From NCBI GenBank assembly GCA_933228675.1, contig OW121741.1:80142040-80206039 (forward strand): a stretch of DNA of 64,000 nt, written 5' to 3'. How positions within the stretch are numbered: the stretch's first letter is position 1; every line of letters starts with the position of its first letter. The notes beneath the pieces are model-generated. The model saw only the letters and a program-made list of their open reading frames with translations, was not told the DNA's origin and made no database searches. This DNA is from Stomorhina lunata. Taxonomy: Eukaryota; Arthropoda; Insecta; Diptera; Rhiniidae. Position numbers and translations under genes: made by a program. Shown in pieces: positions 1 through 12,219 of this stretch.

Positions 1-1215
1 TTTTATAGGAAATTTTTCAAAAATTTACTATTTTTATAGGAAATTTTTCAAAAATTTACTATTTTTATAGGAAATTTTTCAAAAATTTCCTATTTTTATA
101 GGATATTTTTTAAAAATTTACTAATTTTATAGGAAATTTTTTAAAAATTTACTATTTTTATAGGAAATTTTTTAAAAATTTACTATTTTTATAGGAAATT
201 TTTCAAAAATTTACTATTTTTATAGGAAATTATTCAAAAATTTACTATTTTTGTAGGAAATTTTTCAAAAATTTACTATTTTTATAGGAAATTTTTCAAA
301 AATTTACAATTTTTATAGGAAATTTTTTTAAAATATACTATTTTTATAGGAAATTTTTCAAAAATTTCCTATTTTTATAGGAAATTTCTCAAAAATTTAC
401 TATTTTTATAGGATATTTTTTAAAAATTTACTAATTTTATAGGAAATTTTTTAAAAATTTACTATTTTTATAGGAAATTTTTCAAAAATTTACTATTTTT
501 ATAGGAGATTTTTCAAAAATTTATTATTTTTATAGGAAATTTTTCAAAAATTTACTATTTTCATAGGAAATTTTTCAAAAATTTACTATTTTTATAAAAA
601 ATTTTTCAAAAATTTACTATTTTTATAGGAAATTTTTCAAAAATTTACTATTTTTATAGGAAATTTTTCAATAATTTCCTATTTTATTAGGAATTTTTTT
701 AAAAGTTTACTATTTTTGTAGGAAATTTTTCAAAAATTTACTATTTTTATAGGAAATTTTTCAAAAATTTACAATTTTTGTAGGAAATTTTTCAAAAATT
801 TACTATTTTTGTAGGAAATTTTTAAAAAATTTACTATTTTTATAGAAAATTTTTCAAAAATTTACTAATTTTATAGGAAATTTTTTTAAAATTTACTATT
901 TTTATAGGAAATTTTTCAAAAATTTACTATTTTTATAGGAAATTTTTCAAAAATTTACTATTTTTATAGGAAATTTTTCAAAAATTTACTATTTTTATAG
1001 AAAATTTTTCAAAAATTTACTATTTTTATAGATATTTTTCAAAAATTTACTATTTTTATAGGAAATTTTTCAAAAATTTATTAATGTTATAGGAAATTTT
1101 TCAAAAATTTACTAATTTTATAGGAAGTTTTTCAAAAATTTATTAATTTTATAGGAAATTTTTTCAAAAGTTTTCTATTTTTATAGGAAATTTTTTAAAA
1201 ACTTACCATTTTTAC
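1..1215. repeat. Satellite A, 31-bp AT-rich tandem array (open at left window edge)
   Basis: Tandem array with a period of 31 bp, measured from successive TTTTTATAGG starts at 31 and 62. Each unit combines TTTTTATAGGAAATTTTTC with CAAAAATTTACTA. Units differ by scattered substitutions and one-base indels, so the array is older or less homogenised than satellite B, which follows directly. It begins before the window, so its full length is unknown. No coding potential. Confidence 0.95.
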
Positions 1216-4200
1216 AGAAAAAATTCCATTAGAAATATTTTTTATACAAAAAATTTTTTTAGAAATATTTTTCTATAGAAAAAATTTCGTTTGAAATATT
1301 TTTCTATAGAAAAAATTTCGTTCGAAATATTTTTCTATAGAAAAAATTTCGTTCGAAATATTTTTCTATAGAAAAAATTTCGTTCGAAATATTTTTCTAT
1401 AGAAAAAATTTCGTTAGAAATATTTTTCTATAGAAAAAATTTCGTTAGAAATATTTTTCTATAGAAAAAATTTCGTTAGAAATATTTTTCTATAGAAAAA
1501 ATTTCGTTAGAAATATTTTTCTATAGAAAAAATTTCGTTCGAAATATTTTTCTATAGAAAAAATTTCGTTAGAAATATTTTTCTATAGAAAAAATTTCGT
1601 TAGAAATATTTTTCTATAGAAAAAATTTCGTTAGAAATATTTTTCTATAGAAAAAATTTCGTTAGAAATATTTTTCTATAGAAAAAATTTCGTTAGAAAT
1701 ATTTTTCTATAGAAAAAATTTCGTTAGAAATATTTTTCTATAGAAAAAATTTCGTTAGAAATATTTTTCTATAGAAAAAATTTCGTTAGAAATATTTTGC
1801 TATAGAAAAAATTTCGTTAGAAATATTTTTCTATAGAAAAAATTTCGTTAGAAATATTTTTCTATAGAAAAAATTTCGTTAGAAATATTTTTCAATAGAA
1901 AAAATTTCGTTAGAAATATTTTTCTATAGAAAAAATTTCGTTAGAAATATTTTTCTATAGAAAAAATTTCGTTAGAAATATTTTTCTATAGAAAAAATTT
2001 CGTTAGAAATATTTTTCTATAGAAAAAATTTCGTTAGAAATATTTTTCTATAGAAAAAATTTCGTTAGAAATATTTTTCTATAGAAAAAATTTCGTTAGA
2101 AATATTTTTCTATAGAAAAAATTTCGTTAGAAATATTTTTCTATAGAAAAAATTTCGTTAGAAATATTTTTCTATAGAAAAAATTTCGTTAGAAATATTT
2201 TTCTATAGAAAAAATTTCGTTAGAAATATTTTTCTATAGAAAAAATTTCGTTAGAAATATTTTTCTATAGAAAAAATTTCGTTAGAAATATTTTTCTATA
2301 GAAAAAATTTCGTTAGAAATATTTTTCTATAGAAAAAATTTCGTTAGAAATATTTTTCTATAGAAAAAATTTCGTTAGAAATATTTTTCTATAGAAAAAA
2401 TTTCGTTAGAAATATTTTTCTATAGAAAAAATTTCGTTAGAAATATTTTTCTATAGAAAAAATTTCGTTAGAAATATTTTTCTATAGAAAAAATTTCGTT
2501 AGAAATATTTTTCTATAGAAAAAATTTCGTTAGAAATATTTTTCTATAGAAAAAATTTCGTTAGAAATATTTTTCTATAGAAAAAATTTCGTTAGAAATA
2601 TTTTTCTATAGAAAAAATTTCGTTAGAAATATTTTTCTATAGAAAAAATTTCGTTAGAAATATTTTTCTATAGAAAAAATTTCGTTAGAAATATTTTTCT
2701 ATAGAAAAAATTTCGTTAGAAATATTTTTCTATAGAAAAAATTTCGTTAGAAATATTTTTCTATAGAAAAAATTTCGTTAGAAATATTTTTCTATAGAAA
2801 AAATTTCGTTAGAAATATTTTTCTATAGAAAAAATTTCGTTAGAAATATTTTTCTATAGAAAAAATTTCGTTAGAAATATTTTTCTATAGAAAAAATTTC
2901 GTTAGAAATATTTTTCTATAGAAAAAATTTCGTTAGAAATATTTTTCTATAGAAAAAATTTCGTTAGAAATATTTTTCTATAGAAAAAATTTCGTTAGAA
3001 ATATTTTTCTATAGAAAAAATTTCGTTAGAAATATTTTTCTATAGAAAAAATTTCGTTAGAAATATTTTTCTATAGAAAAAATTTCGTTAGAAATATTTT
3101 TCTATAGAAAAAATTTCGTTAGAAATATTTTTCTATAGAAAAAATTTCGTTAGAAATATTTTTCTATAGAAAAAATTTCGTTAGAAATATTTTTCTATAG
3201 AAAAAATTTCGTTAGAAATATTTTTCTATAGAAAAAATTTCGTTAGAAATATTTTTCTATAGAAAAAATTTCGTTAGAAATATTTTTCTATAGAAAAAAT
3301 TTCGTTAGAAATATTTTTCTATAGAAAAAATTTCGTTAGAAATATTTTTCTATAGAAAAAATTTCGTTAGAAATATTTTTCTATAGAAAAAATTTCGTTA
3401 GAAATATTTTTCTATAGAAAAAATTTCGTTAGAAATATTTTTCTATAGAAAAAATTTCGTTAGAAATATTTTTCTATAGAAAAAATTTCGTTAGAAATAT
3501 TTTTCTATAGAAAAAATTTCGTTAGAAATATTTTTCTATAGAAAAAATTTCGTTAGAAATATTTTTCTATAGAAAAAATTTCGTTAGAAATATTTTTCTA
3601 TAGAAAAAATTTCGTTAGAAATATTTTTCTATAGAAAAAATTTCGTTAGAAATATTTTTCTATAGAAAAAATTTCGTTAGAAATATTTTTCTATAGAAAA
3701 AATTTCGTTAGAAATATTTTTCTATAGAAAAAATTTCGTTAGAAATATTTTTCTATAGAAAAAATTTCGTTAGAAATATTTTTCTATAGAAAAAATTTCG
3801 TTAGAAATATTTTTCTATAGAAAAAATTTCGTTAGAAATATTTTTCTATAGAAAAAATTTCGTTAGAAATATTTTTCTATAGAAAAAATTTCGTTAGAAA
3901 TATTTTTCTATAGAAAAAATTTCGTTAGAAATATTTTTCTATAGAAAAAATTTCGTTAGAAATATTTTTCTATAGAAAAAATTTCGTTAGAAATATTTTT
4001 CTATAGAAAAAATTTCGTTAGAAATATTTTTCTATAGAAAAAATTTCGTTAGAAATATTTTTCTATAGAAAAAATTTCGTTAGAAATATTTTTCTATAGA
4101 AAAAATTTCGTTAGAAATATTTTTCTATAGAAAAAATTTCGTTAGAAATATTTTTCTATAGAAAAAATTTCGTTAGAAATATTTTTCTATAGAAAAAATT

Positions 4201-5832
4201 TCGTTAGAAATATTTTTCTATAGAAAAAATTTCGTTAGAAATATTTTTCTATAGAAAAAATTTCGTTAGAAATATTTTTCTATAGAAAAAATTTCGTTAG
4301 AAATATTTTTCTATAGAAAAAATTTCGTTAGAAATATTTTTCTATAGAAAAAATTTCGTTAGAAATATTTTTCTATAGAAAAAATTTCGTTAGAAATATT
4401 TTTCTATAGAAAAAATTTCGTTAGAAATATTTTTCTATAGAAAAAATTTCGTTAGAAATATTTTTCTATAGAAAAAATTTCGTTAGAAATATTTTTCTAT
4501 AGAAAAAATTTCGTTAGAAATATTTTTCTATAGAAAAAAATCCGTTAGAAATATTTTTCTATAGAAAAAAATTTAGTTAGAAATATTTTTCTATAGAAAA
4601 AATTTCTTTAGAAATATTTTTCTATAGAAAAAATTTCGTTAGAAATATTTTTCTATAGAAAAAATTTCGTTAGAAATATTTTTCTATAGAAAAAATTTCG
4701 TTAGAAATATTTTTCTATAGAAAAAATTTCGTTAGAAATATTTTTCTATAGAAAAAATTTCGTTAGAAATATTTTTCTATAGAAAAAATTTCGTTAGAAA
4801 TATTTTTCTATAGAAAAAATTTCGTTAGAAATATTTTTCTATAGAAAAAATTTCGTTAGAAATATTTTTCTATAGAAAAAATTTCGTTAGAAATATTTTT
4901 CTATAGAAAAAATTTCGTTAGAAATATTTTTCTATAGAAAAAATTTCGTTAGAAATATTTTTCTATAGAAAAAATTTCGTTAGAAATATTTTTCTATAGA
5001 AAAAATTTCGTTAGAAATATTTTTCTATAGAAAAAATTTCGTTAGAAATATTTTTCTATAGAAAAAATTTCGTTAGAAATATTTTTCTATAGAAAAAATT
5101 TCGTTAGAAATATTTTTCTATAGAAAAAATTTCGTTAGAAATATTTTTCTATAGAAAAAAATTTCGTTAGAAATATTTTTCTATACAAAAAATTTCATTA
5201 GAAATATTTTTCTATAGAAACAATTTCGTTAGAAATATTTTTCTATAGAAAAAATTTCGTTTGAAATATTTTTCTATAGAAAAAATTTCGTTAGACATAT
5301 TTTTCTATAGAAAAAATTTCGTTAGAAATATTTTTTTATAGAAAAAATTTCGTTAGAAATATTTTTCTATAGAAAAAATTTCATTAGAAATATTTTTCTA
5401 TAGAAACAATTTCGTTAGAAATATTTTTCTATAGAAAAAATTTCGTTTGAAATATTTTTCTATAGAAAAAATTTCGTTAGAAATATTTTTCTATAGAAAA
5501 AATTTCATTAGAAATATTTTTCTATAGAAAAAATTTCATTAGAAATATTTTTCTATAGAAACAATTTCGTTAGAAATATTTTTCTATAGAAACAATTTCG
5601 TTAGAAATATTTTTCTATAGAAAAAATTTCGTTAGAAATATTTTTCTATAGAAAAAATTTCGTTAGAAATATTTTTGTATAGAAAAAATTTTGTTAGAAA
5701 TATTTTTCTATAGAAACAATTTCGTTAGAAATATTTTTCTATAGAAAAAATTTCGTTAGAAATATTTTTCTATAGAAAAATTTCGTTAGAAATATTTTTC
5801 TATAGAAAAAATTTCGTTAGAAATATTTTTCT
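1216..5832. repeat. Satellite B, 31-bp tandem array of about 148 units
   Basis: Period 31 bp, measured from the C of ATTTCG at 1567 and 1598. The unit joins the perfect palindrome TTTTTCTATAGAAAAA to a second imperfect hairpin, ATTTC-GTTA-GAAAT. Units from about 1560 to 4530 are nearly identical and keep phase: the row at 3421 repeats the row at 1561 after exactly 60 units. The edges are diverged. The left edge carries GTTCG variants, and the right edge (about 5150-5832) carries ATTAG, AAACAATTTC and GTTTG variants. A homogeneous core with degenerate flanks is expected from unequal exchange. Confidence 0.97.
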
Positions 5833-6587
5833 GACAAAATATAATAATATCAGTCTTTTTTGCTAATTTTATTCAGTTTTCAATTCTTTCACTTTTCAGT
5901 TCTATCACTTAATCCATTCTGTAATTAAAATTTAATTTTATATTTACAATTTAATTAAATAGATTTAACTGTTTTCCTGAAACTATTAAAGACCCTTAAA
6001 TTGACTCCCAAGAGTAACTTTAGCTTTTCATTTATTCCATACAAATTGTTTAAATTTTCGAACATTGACTAAATTTTATTTGTCTATACCCTCTGGCTTT
6101 TCATTAAATAAAGTTTACAAATTTTAACATAAATTTTGAAATTCTATGTCATTTGTTGCCACTAGTAAAAGTAACATAAATTTTGTATTTATTATAAAAT
6201 ATTGCATTTCTAATTGTTGATGTTAAATTGTTAGTTTTTGCTACCAAATTTTATCAACTATTTAAAAATATGATTTATTTACATTAAGGGATTGCTTAAA
6301 CTATTAAATAATATGGATGTTAGCAATTACAAATACACATTCATATAAAATACTTACACTTACACAAACTTATGTATATGACGGCCAGCAAGGATAACTC
6401 TGTAAACTAGGACAATTGTAGGTTAAATGTTATAATATCAAAAATTCATGGATATTATTATAGTAAAATGTTGACATTTGAATGTTTTAACTTTTAGGGG
6501 ATTTGTTCTATTTATTTCATTTTCTAGAAAAGTGTAGTAACTCTGCTTAAAAATTTACAAAAGACGCCTCAACTAAATATTTTATAA
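5833..6587. other. AT-rich spacer, no feature recognised
   Basis: Non-repetitive AT-rich sequence between satellite B and element X1. I see no open frame, RNA gene or terminal repeat that I can support. Confidence 0.6.
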
Positions 6588-8747
6588 AACAAGTAAGAAA
6601 GTGCTATAGTCGGTCAAGCCCGACCATACTATACCCTTCACCACTTAGGCCAAATGTGTTGTTTTTCATGTATAAAGACAAATATTTGTTAAATTTTGCC
6701 ATCATACAAACATTTTCTTAAAACTTTTAAATTTAAGCTGTTTCCGTCATTTGGACTTATATGACAGCTGGACCGATTATCTCGAAATTTGGCAAATTGA
6801 TTACAGTTGTTAACAAAATTATGTATGCAAAAAATAAACTTAAAATTATCATTATCTTTAGATTTACGAGCGTTTTAGTGATTTTTGTCTCATTTAGTGC
6901 GTTTTTATACCCACCATCAAATAGAACGGGGGCTGTATTGAGATTGTGATTCAGTTTGTGATTTCCTAAATATTGGCTCAAAAATCAAAAACGATATATA
7001 TTCTGAATCCTTATGAAATTCTAAGACGATTGAGCGATGTCCGTCTGTCTATCCGTCTGTCTGTAAGTCTGTCTGTCTGTTGAAATCACGATAACGCCTA
7101 AACGAAAGGAGCTAGCTCACTGAAACTTAGTAAAAACATTCTTCATCTCTGAGAAAATTTTGGTACTGAAACCGGGCAAAATCGGCTAACATTTGACGAT
7201 AGCTCCCATATGACCTCGCCTACGCTAATCGCTTATTTGCTAATAAATTACAAACTATAATAGCTATGATGACAAAATTTGGTACGTAACAGTTTTGCAT
7301 AAGCCCTAGGCAGCGTATAAAATTTCATCAAAATCGGTACACATTTAGTCATAGCTCCCATACAAAAAACTTACGGAAACAGCCAAAATTTCACCTAAAA
7401 TACACTTAAATGCCAATAAATCTAAAACTACAATAGATATAATTACTAAATTCAGCCCGAAAAGGTCTTATGTCAATGCCAACCAGTGTGCAAAATTTTG
7501 TCACAATCGGTCACCATTTGACCATAGCTCCCATATAAAAAACTTACGGAAACACAAAAATACTAAAAGAAAATACGGTTTATGTCCGTCTTTCCGTCAG
7601 AGAAAAGCGCGATGCCTCCTTAACTACAAGAGGTAGAGAGACATAATTTAGCAAATGTATTTTCGATATGTTGTAGACATTGTGTCCAAATGGGTAAAAT
7701 GTGTGAAATGTGTGAAAATGGGTAAAATCGGTTCACATTTTGTTAGAGCTCCCACATAAGCCTGCCCCGGGAATCACATTTATGCTGATAAATTGAATAA
7801 AATTGTAAAATCTATGGCTACTAAATTTAAAGAAGGAGTTTTATGCAACTTTCAGTTAGTATGTCAAATTTTATAGGAATCGGTCCATTGTTGACCATAG
7901 GTTTCTTATAAAAACCGCTCCCGGTAACCACTTAAATGCCACAAACGCCAGTTAAAAGCTGTTAAATTATAAACTGTAACAACTTGTTACAATCGGTCAA
8001 CATTTGGCTATAGTTCTTATATATATAACATCCCCTTTTTATATCTACAATCAAAAAGATTTGGAGGTACATTCAGTATATTAAGATTGCATCTACGAAA
8101 TTAGATATCTATCAATCAATGTTAGGTCCAGACTTTATACACGGTAGATGCATTAGGAACTCCCAAATATATTACCAACAATACCACATTTGGTCAATAT
8201 TTTGAATTAGCTGCACTCTCGTACAACTTGATGGTGGGTATACAAGATTCGGCACAGCCGAATATAACACTCTTACTTGTTAAAGAAGAGTTTGTATGGG
8301 AGCTATGGTCAAATATGGACCGATTTCAACGAATACAGCGATACAGTGCTTTAAATTTATATAAGCAGTATTTGTTTTAAATTTCATGAAAAAATATTGA
8401 TACTTGTGGCCAATATATCAATTCCGGGAAGTGGGACCTATGGGAGATACCATAAATAATTGACCGATTTTGACGAATTTCAATAGCCATGGTCCCATTA
8501 TCAAAAAAATGATCTGTTCCAAATCTTATCAAATTATCTTTAGAATTGCCACCTGTAGTTTGATTACAAGGTTTACATGGAGGTCCAGCCAGCCAGCGAG
8601 ACGGACTGACATCGCTACATCGACTCAGAAAGTGATTCCAAGCCTATTGGTATACTAAAAGGTCTAAGACAAATATTTCTATGCGTTACATACATCAGCA
8701 CAAACTTATAATACCCTTTCCACCTATGGTGGTGAAGGGTATAAAAA
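6588..8747 (+). mobile_element. Element X1, Helentron/DINE-1-like non-autonomous element interrupted by Y1
   Basis: One end starts AACAAGTAAGAAAGTGCTAT, followed by a hairpin (GTCGG-TCAAGC-CCGAC) and the subterminal motif ATACCCTTCACCAC. The other end carries the inverted counterpart GTGGTGAAGGGTAT followed by a run of A. Further copies occur at 21384, 35606, 43403 and 56379. Y1 (6902-8281) interrupts it: X sequence resumes at 8282 (GAAGAGTTTGTATGGGAGC) where X5 continues without a break. Hairpin plus subterminal inverted repeats suggests the DINE-1/Helentron group, but no Rep/helicase is encoded. Short frames inside are not genes. Confidence 0.75.
6902..8281 (+). mobile_element. Element Y1, mini-me/DINE-1-like element nested in X1
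   Basis: Begins TTTTTATACCCACCATCAAA. It ends with the inverse motif TTGATGGTGGGTATA, a hairpin TTCGGC-ACA-GCCGAA, and then CACTCTTACTTGTT. Near the start (about 7040-7080) lies a GTCY proto-microsatellite (CGTCTGTCTATCCGTCTGTC and more), as reported for dipteran mini-me elements. The interior repeats phrases such as CATAGCTCCCATATAAAA about every 180-200 bp. Other copies are at 12854, 25042-31555, 53313 and 58395. Non-coding; probably mobilised in trans. Confidence 0.75.
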
Positions 8748-9149
8748 TTGTGGACATTTTTTATTCTTATACAGATTTTCAAAAAAGCTGAGTTTTTATA
8801 TTTTTCTAAAATTTTTGAATTATAACACTCTTCTAATAAATGCTCACTATTTTTTCATTTTTATACATATCCACGAATATATATTTTTTGCATCCAGCTT
8901 TGACATTTGTGGGCTATTGAAGTTTGTTCAAATTTTATATCCGTCTGTCTGGACATTGTAATTAATTTATGATTATTATGCATTTTTGTTATTCAAAATT
9001 TTTAATGTAAATCCATATCCGCTGAAATTACCATGGAGATTTTCTAATTACTGACGAATGAAAACTATGTTTGCTACTGTTTTTTTGGTATCAACATTAA
9101 AATTAATTTAATGTTATTGGGTATACAATTTAATAATGTCCATTTAAGC
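8748..9149. other. AT-rich spacer, no feature recognised
   Basis: Between X1 and a Y fragment. It includes one isolated ATCCGTCTGTCTGGAC motif near 8940, possibly a mini-me remnant. No gene is supported. Confidence 0.5.
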
Positions 9150-9523
9150 AATCAATGCTAGCCAGTACGCAAAATTTTGTCACAGTCGATCAGCATTTCA
9201 CCATAGCTCCCATATAAAAACTTACGAAAACACAAAAAGGCCAAAAAGATACAATGTTTGAGCCGGTATGTCCGTCAAATGAAAAGAGCTAGGGAATCAT
9301 ATTAATTGAATGCAATTGTAATAGCTATGACGTCTTAATTTAGAATAGAGAAGTTTTATGCAACTATTGGTCAGTGTATCAAATTTTATTGGAATAGGTC
9401 CATATTTGACCATAGCTTTCATATAAAAACCACTCCTGGAAGCCAATAAAATGACACAAACCCCAGTTAAAAGTTTTTAAATTATAGCTATGACCACTAA
9501 ATTTTGCATAAAAAAGCTTTATA
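9150..9523 (+). mobile_element. Element Y fragment (Y7)
   Basis: Matches the interior of Y elements, including GCCAGTACGCAAAATTTTGT, ACCATAGCTCCCATATAAAA and a TATGTCCGTCA motif. Truncated at both ends. The right side stops exactly at the end of a Z element (GTACC at 9524). Confidence 0.65.
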
Positions 9524-9572
9524 GTACCTGGTTAACCGAGCCTTGCTGGGTGCTTTATGATAAGCATTTCGA
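9524..9572 (-). mobile_element. Terminal fragment of a Z element (Z5)
   Basis: The reverse complement reads GCTTATCATAAAGCACCCAG followed by CAAGGCTCGGTTAACCAGGTAC. This matches the terminal segment of Z1-Z4, although one hairpin arm has decayed. Sequence beyond 9572 is not clearly Z, so it appears to be a stub. It abuts Y sequence at the same junction as Z1 (24237). Confidence 0.6.
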
Positions 9573-11413
9573 AGAAAAATTTTTTTCTCTTTTTTCGCCG
9601 CCAGGTGGCGCTAAAGTTGATCAAAATTAAGAAAAAAGTAGTTGTTCAAAAACATTTTTTGGTGGCTTCACAAAAAAGGTCGTCAAAAATATATTTTTTT
9701 CTGTTACATAAGCGTATTTGGAAAAATACAAAAATTTAGATTTCAAATTCAGTATTAATTTAATAATGTTTTGTAGAATAGAATTTTGACGTTTTTGATT
9801 CTTTTTAATAAATTTGTAAAATTTTAATGGAAAATTATAAAAATATACATCAAATATCATCTTTTTTTTCTTCGATTCTATATCACTCTGAACTCTTATC
9901 TAATAGATACAAAAAAGAGGCTCAGCCACTTCCGTCCCCTTTACAAGATATATGGATTCAAAAAAAGTATTTAAAATTATACATTTTGCAGGCCTATAAC
10001 GTGTTAATTATTTGATATCAAAGCAGCCTTAATGATAGTTTTAGCCATGATAAAAGAAATTAGTAAGGTATAACCGTTCTCTCTTTTGTCAGCCATATTA
10101 ACTTTCTGACGTTTGATCGAATTATTATTTTCTTTTCTCAAATTATGCTACCATACTACTTTTGAAAATCCCAGTTTTTGTTTGCTATTATACTAAAAAC
10201 ACAATCACGACTGCAGGCTACGGGCTGCAACCTGTTAAAATTAGAATACATTCATTCAAATAGAAATAATTTTTTTTTAAGCGTCGACATAGCCACACGA
10301 CTACCGACTTCCGTTGTAGATGTAGACAAAAAAATTTATACATTTTATATATAATATAAAAATGTATATTTATATAACTCTAGCTCAATAAAAGTAAAAT
10401 TTTACGCTGTCATAACTAACACGCTACATACGCTAGAGCTAAGTAGTTTATGTTATATAAAAGCCCAGTATATCCTGTATAAAATTCATTATATAAAAGA
10501 TCATACTTATATCTATATTATTTTAAGATATGCTCATTTTTATAAACAAAGTCGGTGGTAAAAATAAGTTTTGAGTATATGAGCTCTTAATCTTTATAAA
10601 TCGGAAGAATGTATAATATATCATTTGAATGATACTTTCAGTAGCTTTTGTTTGATATACCAGTTTATATCGCATATAAACTTCTAAAGTTATGCCGTAT
10701 AATTTTTGAAATTTAAAAAGCCCATAATTCTCATACTATAAAAGATCACACAAAAATCTATCTATAAGAACATATTTGAAGATACGTTTTTTAAATAAAA
10801 TGTTGGTGAAAATAAAATTTTCAATCCCAAAAAGAAGCTGAAGAAACTGGAACATAAATTATAAAAAAATATGTTACACAAAATGTTTGTTCCCGTACTT
10901 TAACGAAACGACCTAAACTTACTCAAACGTATTCCCGTAAAAATTTTTCAATACAAATTGTTGTTTTTTGAGTAATTTCTGACAACTTCGGACTGTTTTG
11001 GGTAGTTTCGTTAGAGTACGGGAACAAACATAAAAATACTTTAAATATATTATGACAAAATTGAATTGTCCCGATTCTTTTTTTTTCCTTGTGCAGGATC
11101 CGCTAAACTTTATAAAATAAGTTTTAACGAAATGTTTACAACATATTACACATTATACGTTCAAAATTTCCTGATAATAATATTCCCATTTCTCACATGT
11201 GGCAACGACTTTAATAATTGTTTACAAAAAACATATTTCAAATATTTCGCATTTACTTCAAAAATTTTTTTTATAAGAGAGAATGGTTATACCTTACAAT
11301 TTTTTTGCCATGGTTTTAGCTACAATAATAAAGATGTTAGACAATCTTATCCAATAAATGATATATAGTTATTTTTTTATAATTTAAGTTAAATTTGACA
11401 CATTTAGGAAAAT
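9573..11413. other. AT-rich region, no supported gene
   Basis: Unique-looking AT-rich DNA. A 100-codon frame at 11066-11368 has no recognisable domain, is phenylalanine/tyrosine/asparagine-rich as expected from AT bias, and I do not call it a gene. A GGTGGCGCTAAAG motif near 9604 resembles the GGTGGCGCCACT motif of Z interiors but has no continuing similarity. Confidence 0.5.
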
Positions 11414-12218
11414 TTGACTGATAAGCGGGTCCCTGACAACTACGACAACTTTTCTAAGACTTATTTTGAGTTTTGTTATTTTTGTCGACTCTTAAATATT
11501 GAAGTATTTATGGGTAGTAGGCGTGTCCTTCGACCGATTTTGTTAAAACTTTGCACACAAATAAACTTATTTGGCATCAGGTTACACACCAATTTTATAT
11601 ACGACAACTGCTTTCAGATATATTCTTCATATTGTGATTTTTTCGACTTTTCCATACTTAAGGATTTGTACATCCTAGGATACGCCGATTTAGATTTCAA
11701 ATCATTAAGTAATGCAAATAAATTTATTTGTAACTCATATAGGAAATATTGTGTGAATATTTTGTGAATGTTATTCATTTTTAATATTAATAAATATGTG
11801 GCCGATAGGCGTGTCCTCCGAGCAATTGTGTTAAGATTTTGCACATTAATACATCCATTCGGCATCAAATTTCGTTTATATACGACAACTGCGTTCAGAT
11901 ATATTTTTCATTTTGTAATTTTTGTCGATTCTTCCAGATTTAAGGATTTGTGCATCCTGGGCGTATCCTTAAGCCAATTTTGACAAAATTTTGCAAACAA
12001 TTTAACGAAATTTTTGTTAAATTATGCACTAAATTTTATTTGTCTAAAGTAACTCATATAAGAGATACGTTAGTTTGAATGAATTCCATTTATTTTTCAA
12101 TATTAAGAAAGAAGTGTCCATCGACCATTTTTTGTTAAAATTTTGTTAAAATTGCCAACATGATCATGAATCCATATATAGTCACATACCAAATTTCATT
12201 TATCTAACACAACTGTGT
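11414..12218 (+). repeat. Degenerate ~300-bp tandem repeat, about three units
   Basis: The phrase GCGTGTCCTTCGACCGATTT at about 11521 recurs as GCGTGTCCTCCGAGCAATTG at about 11810, and more weakly near 12116 (GTGTCCATCGACCATTTTT). Within units, TTTGCACA, GGCATCA, ATATACGACAACTGC, TTCAGATATAT and AAGGATTTGTGCATCCTGGG recur in the same order. Two open frames (11414-11767 and 11768-11983) are translations of successive units, which explains their similarity; I see no known domain. It may be the interior of an unrecognised non-autonomous element. Confidence 0.65.
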
Positions 12219-12219
12219 A

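Noticed and set aside
11414..11983. Two adjacent similar frames (117 and 71 codons)
   Set aside because: They resemble each other because they read successive units of a degenerate ~300-bp DNA repeat; no domain or coding signature.
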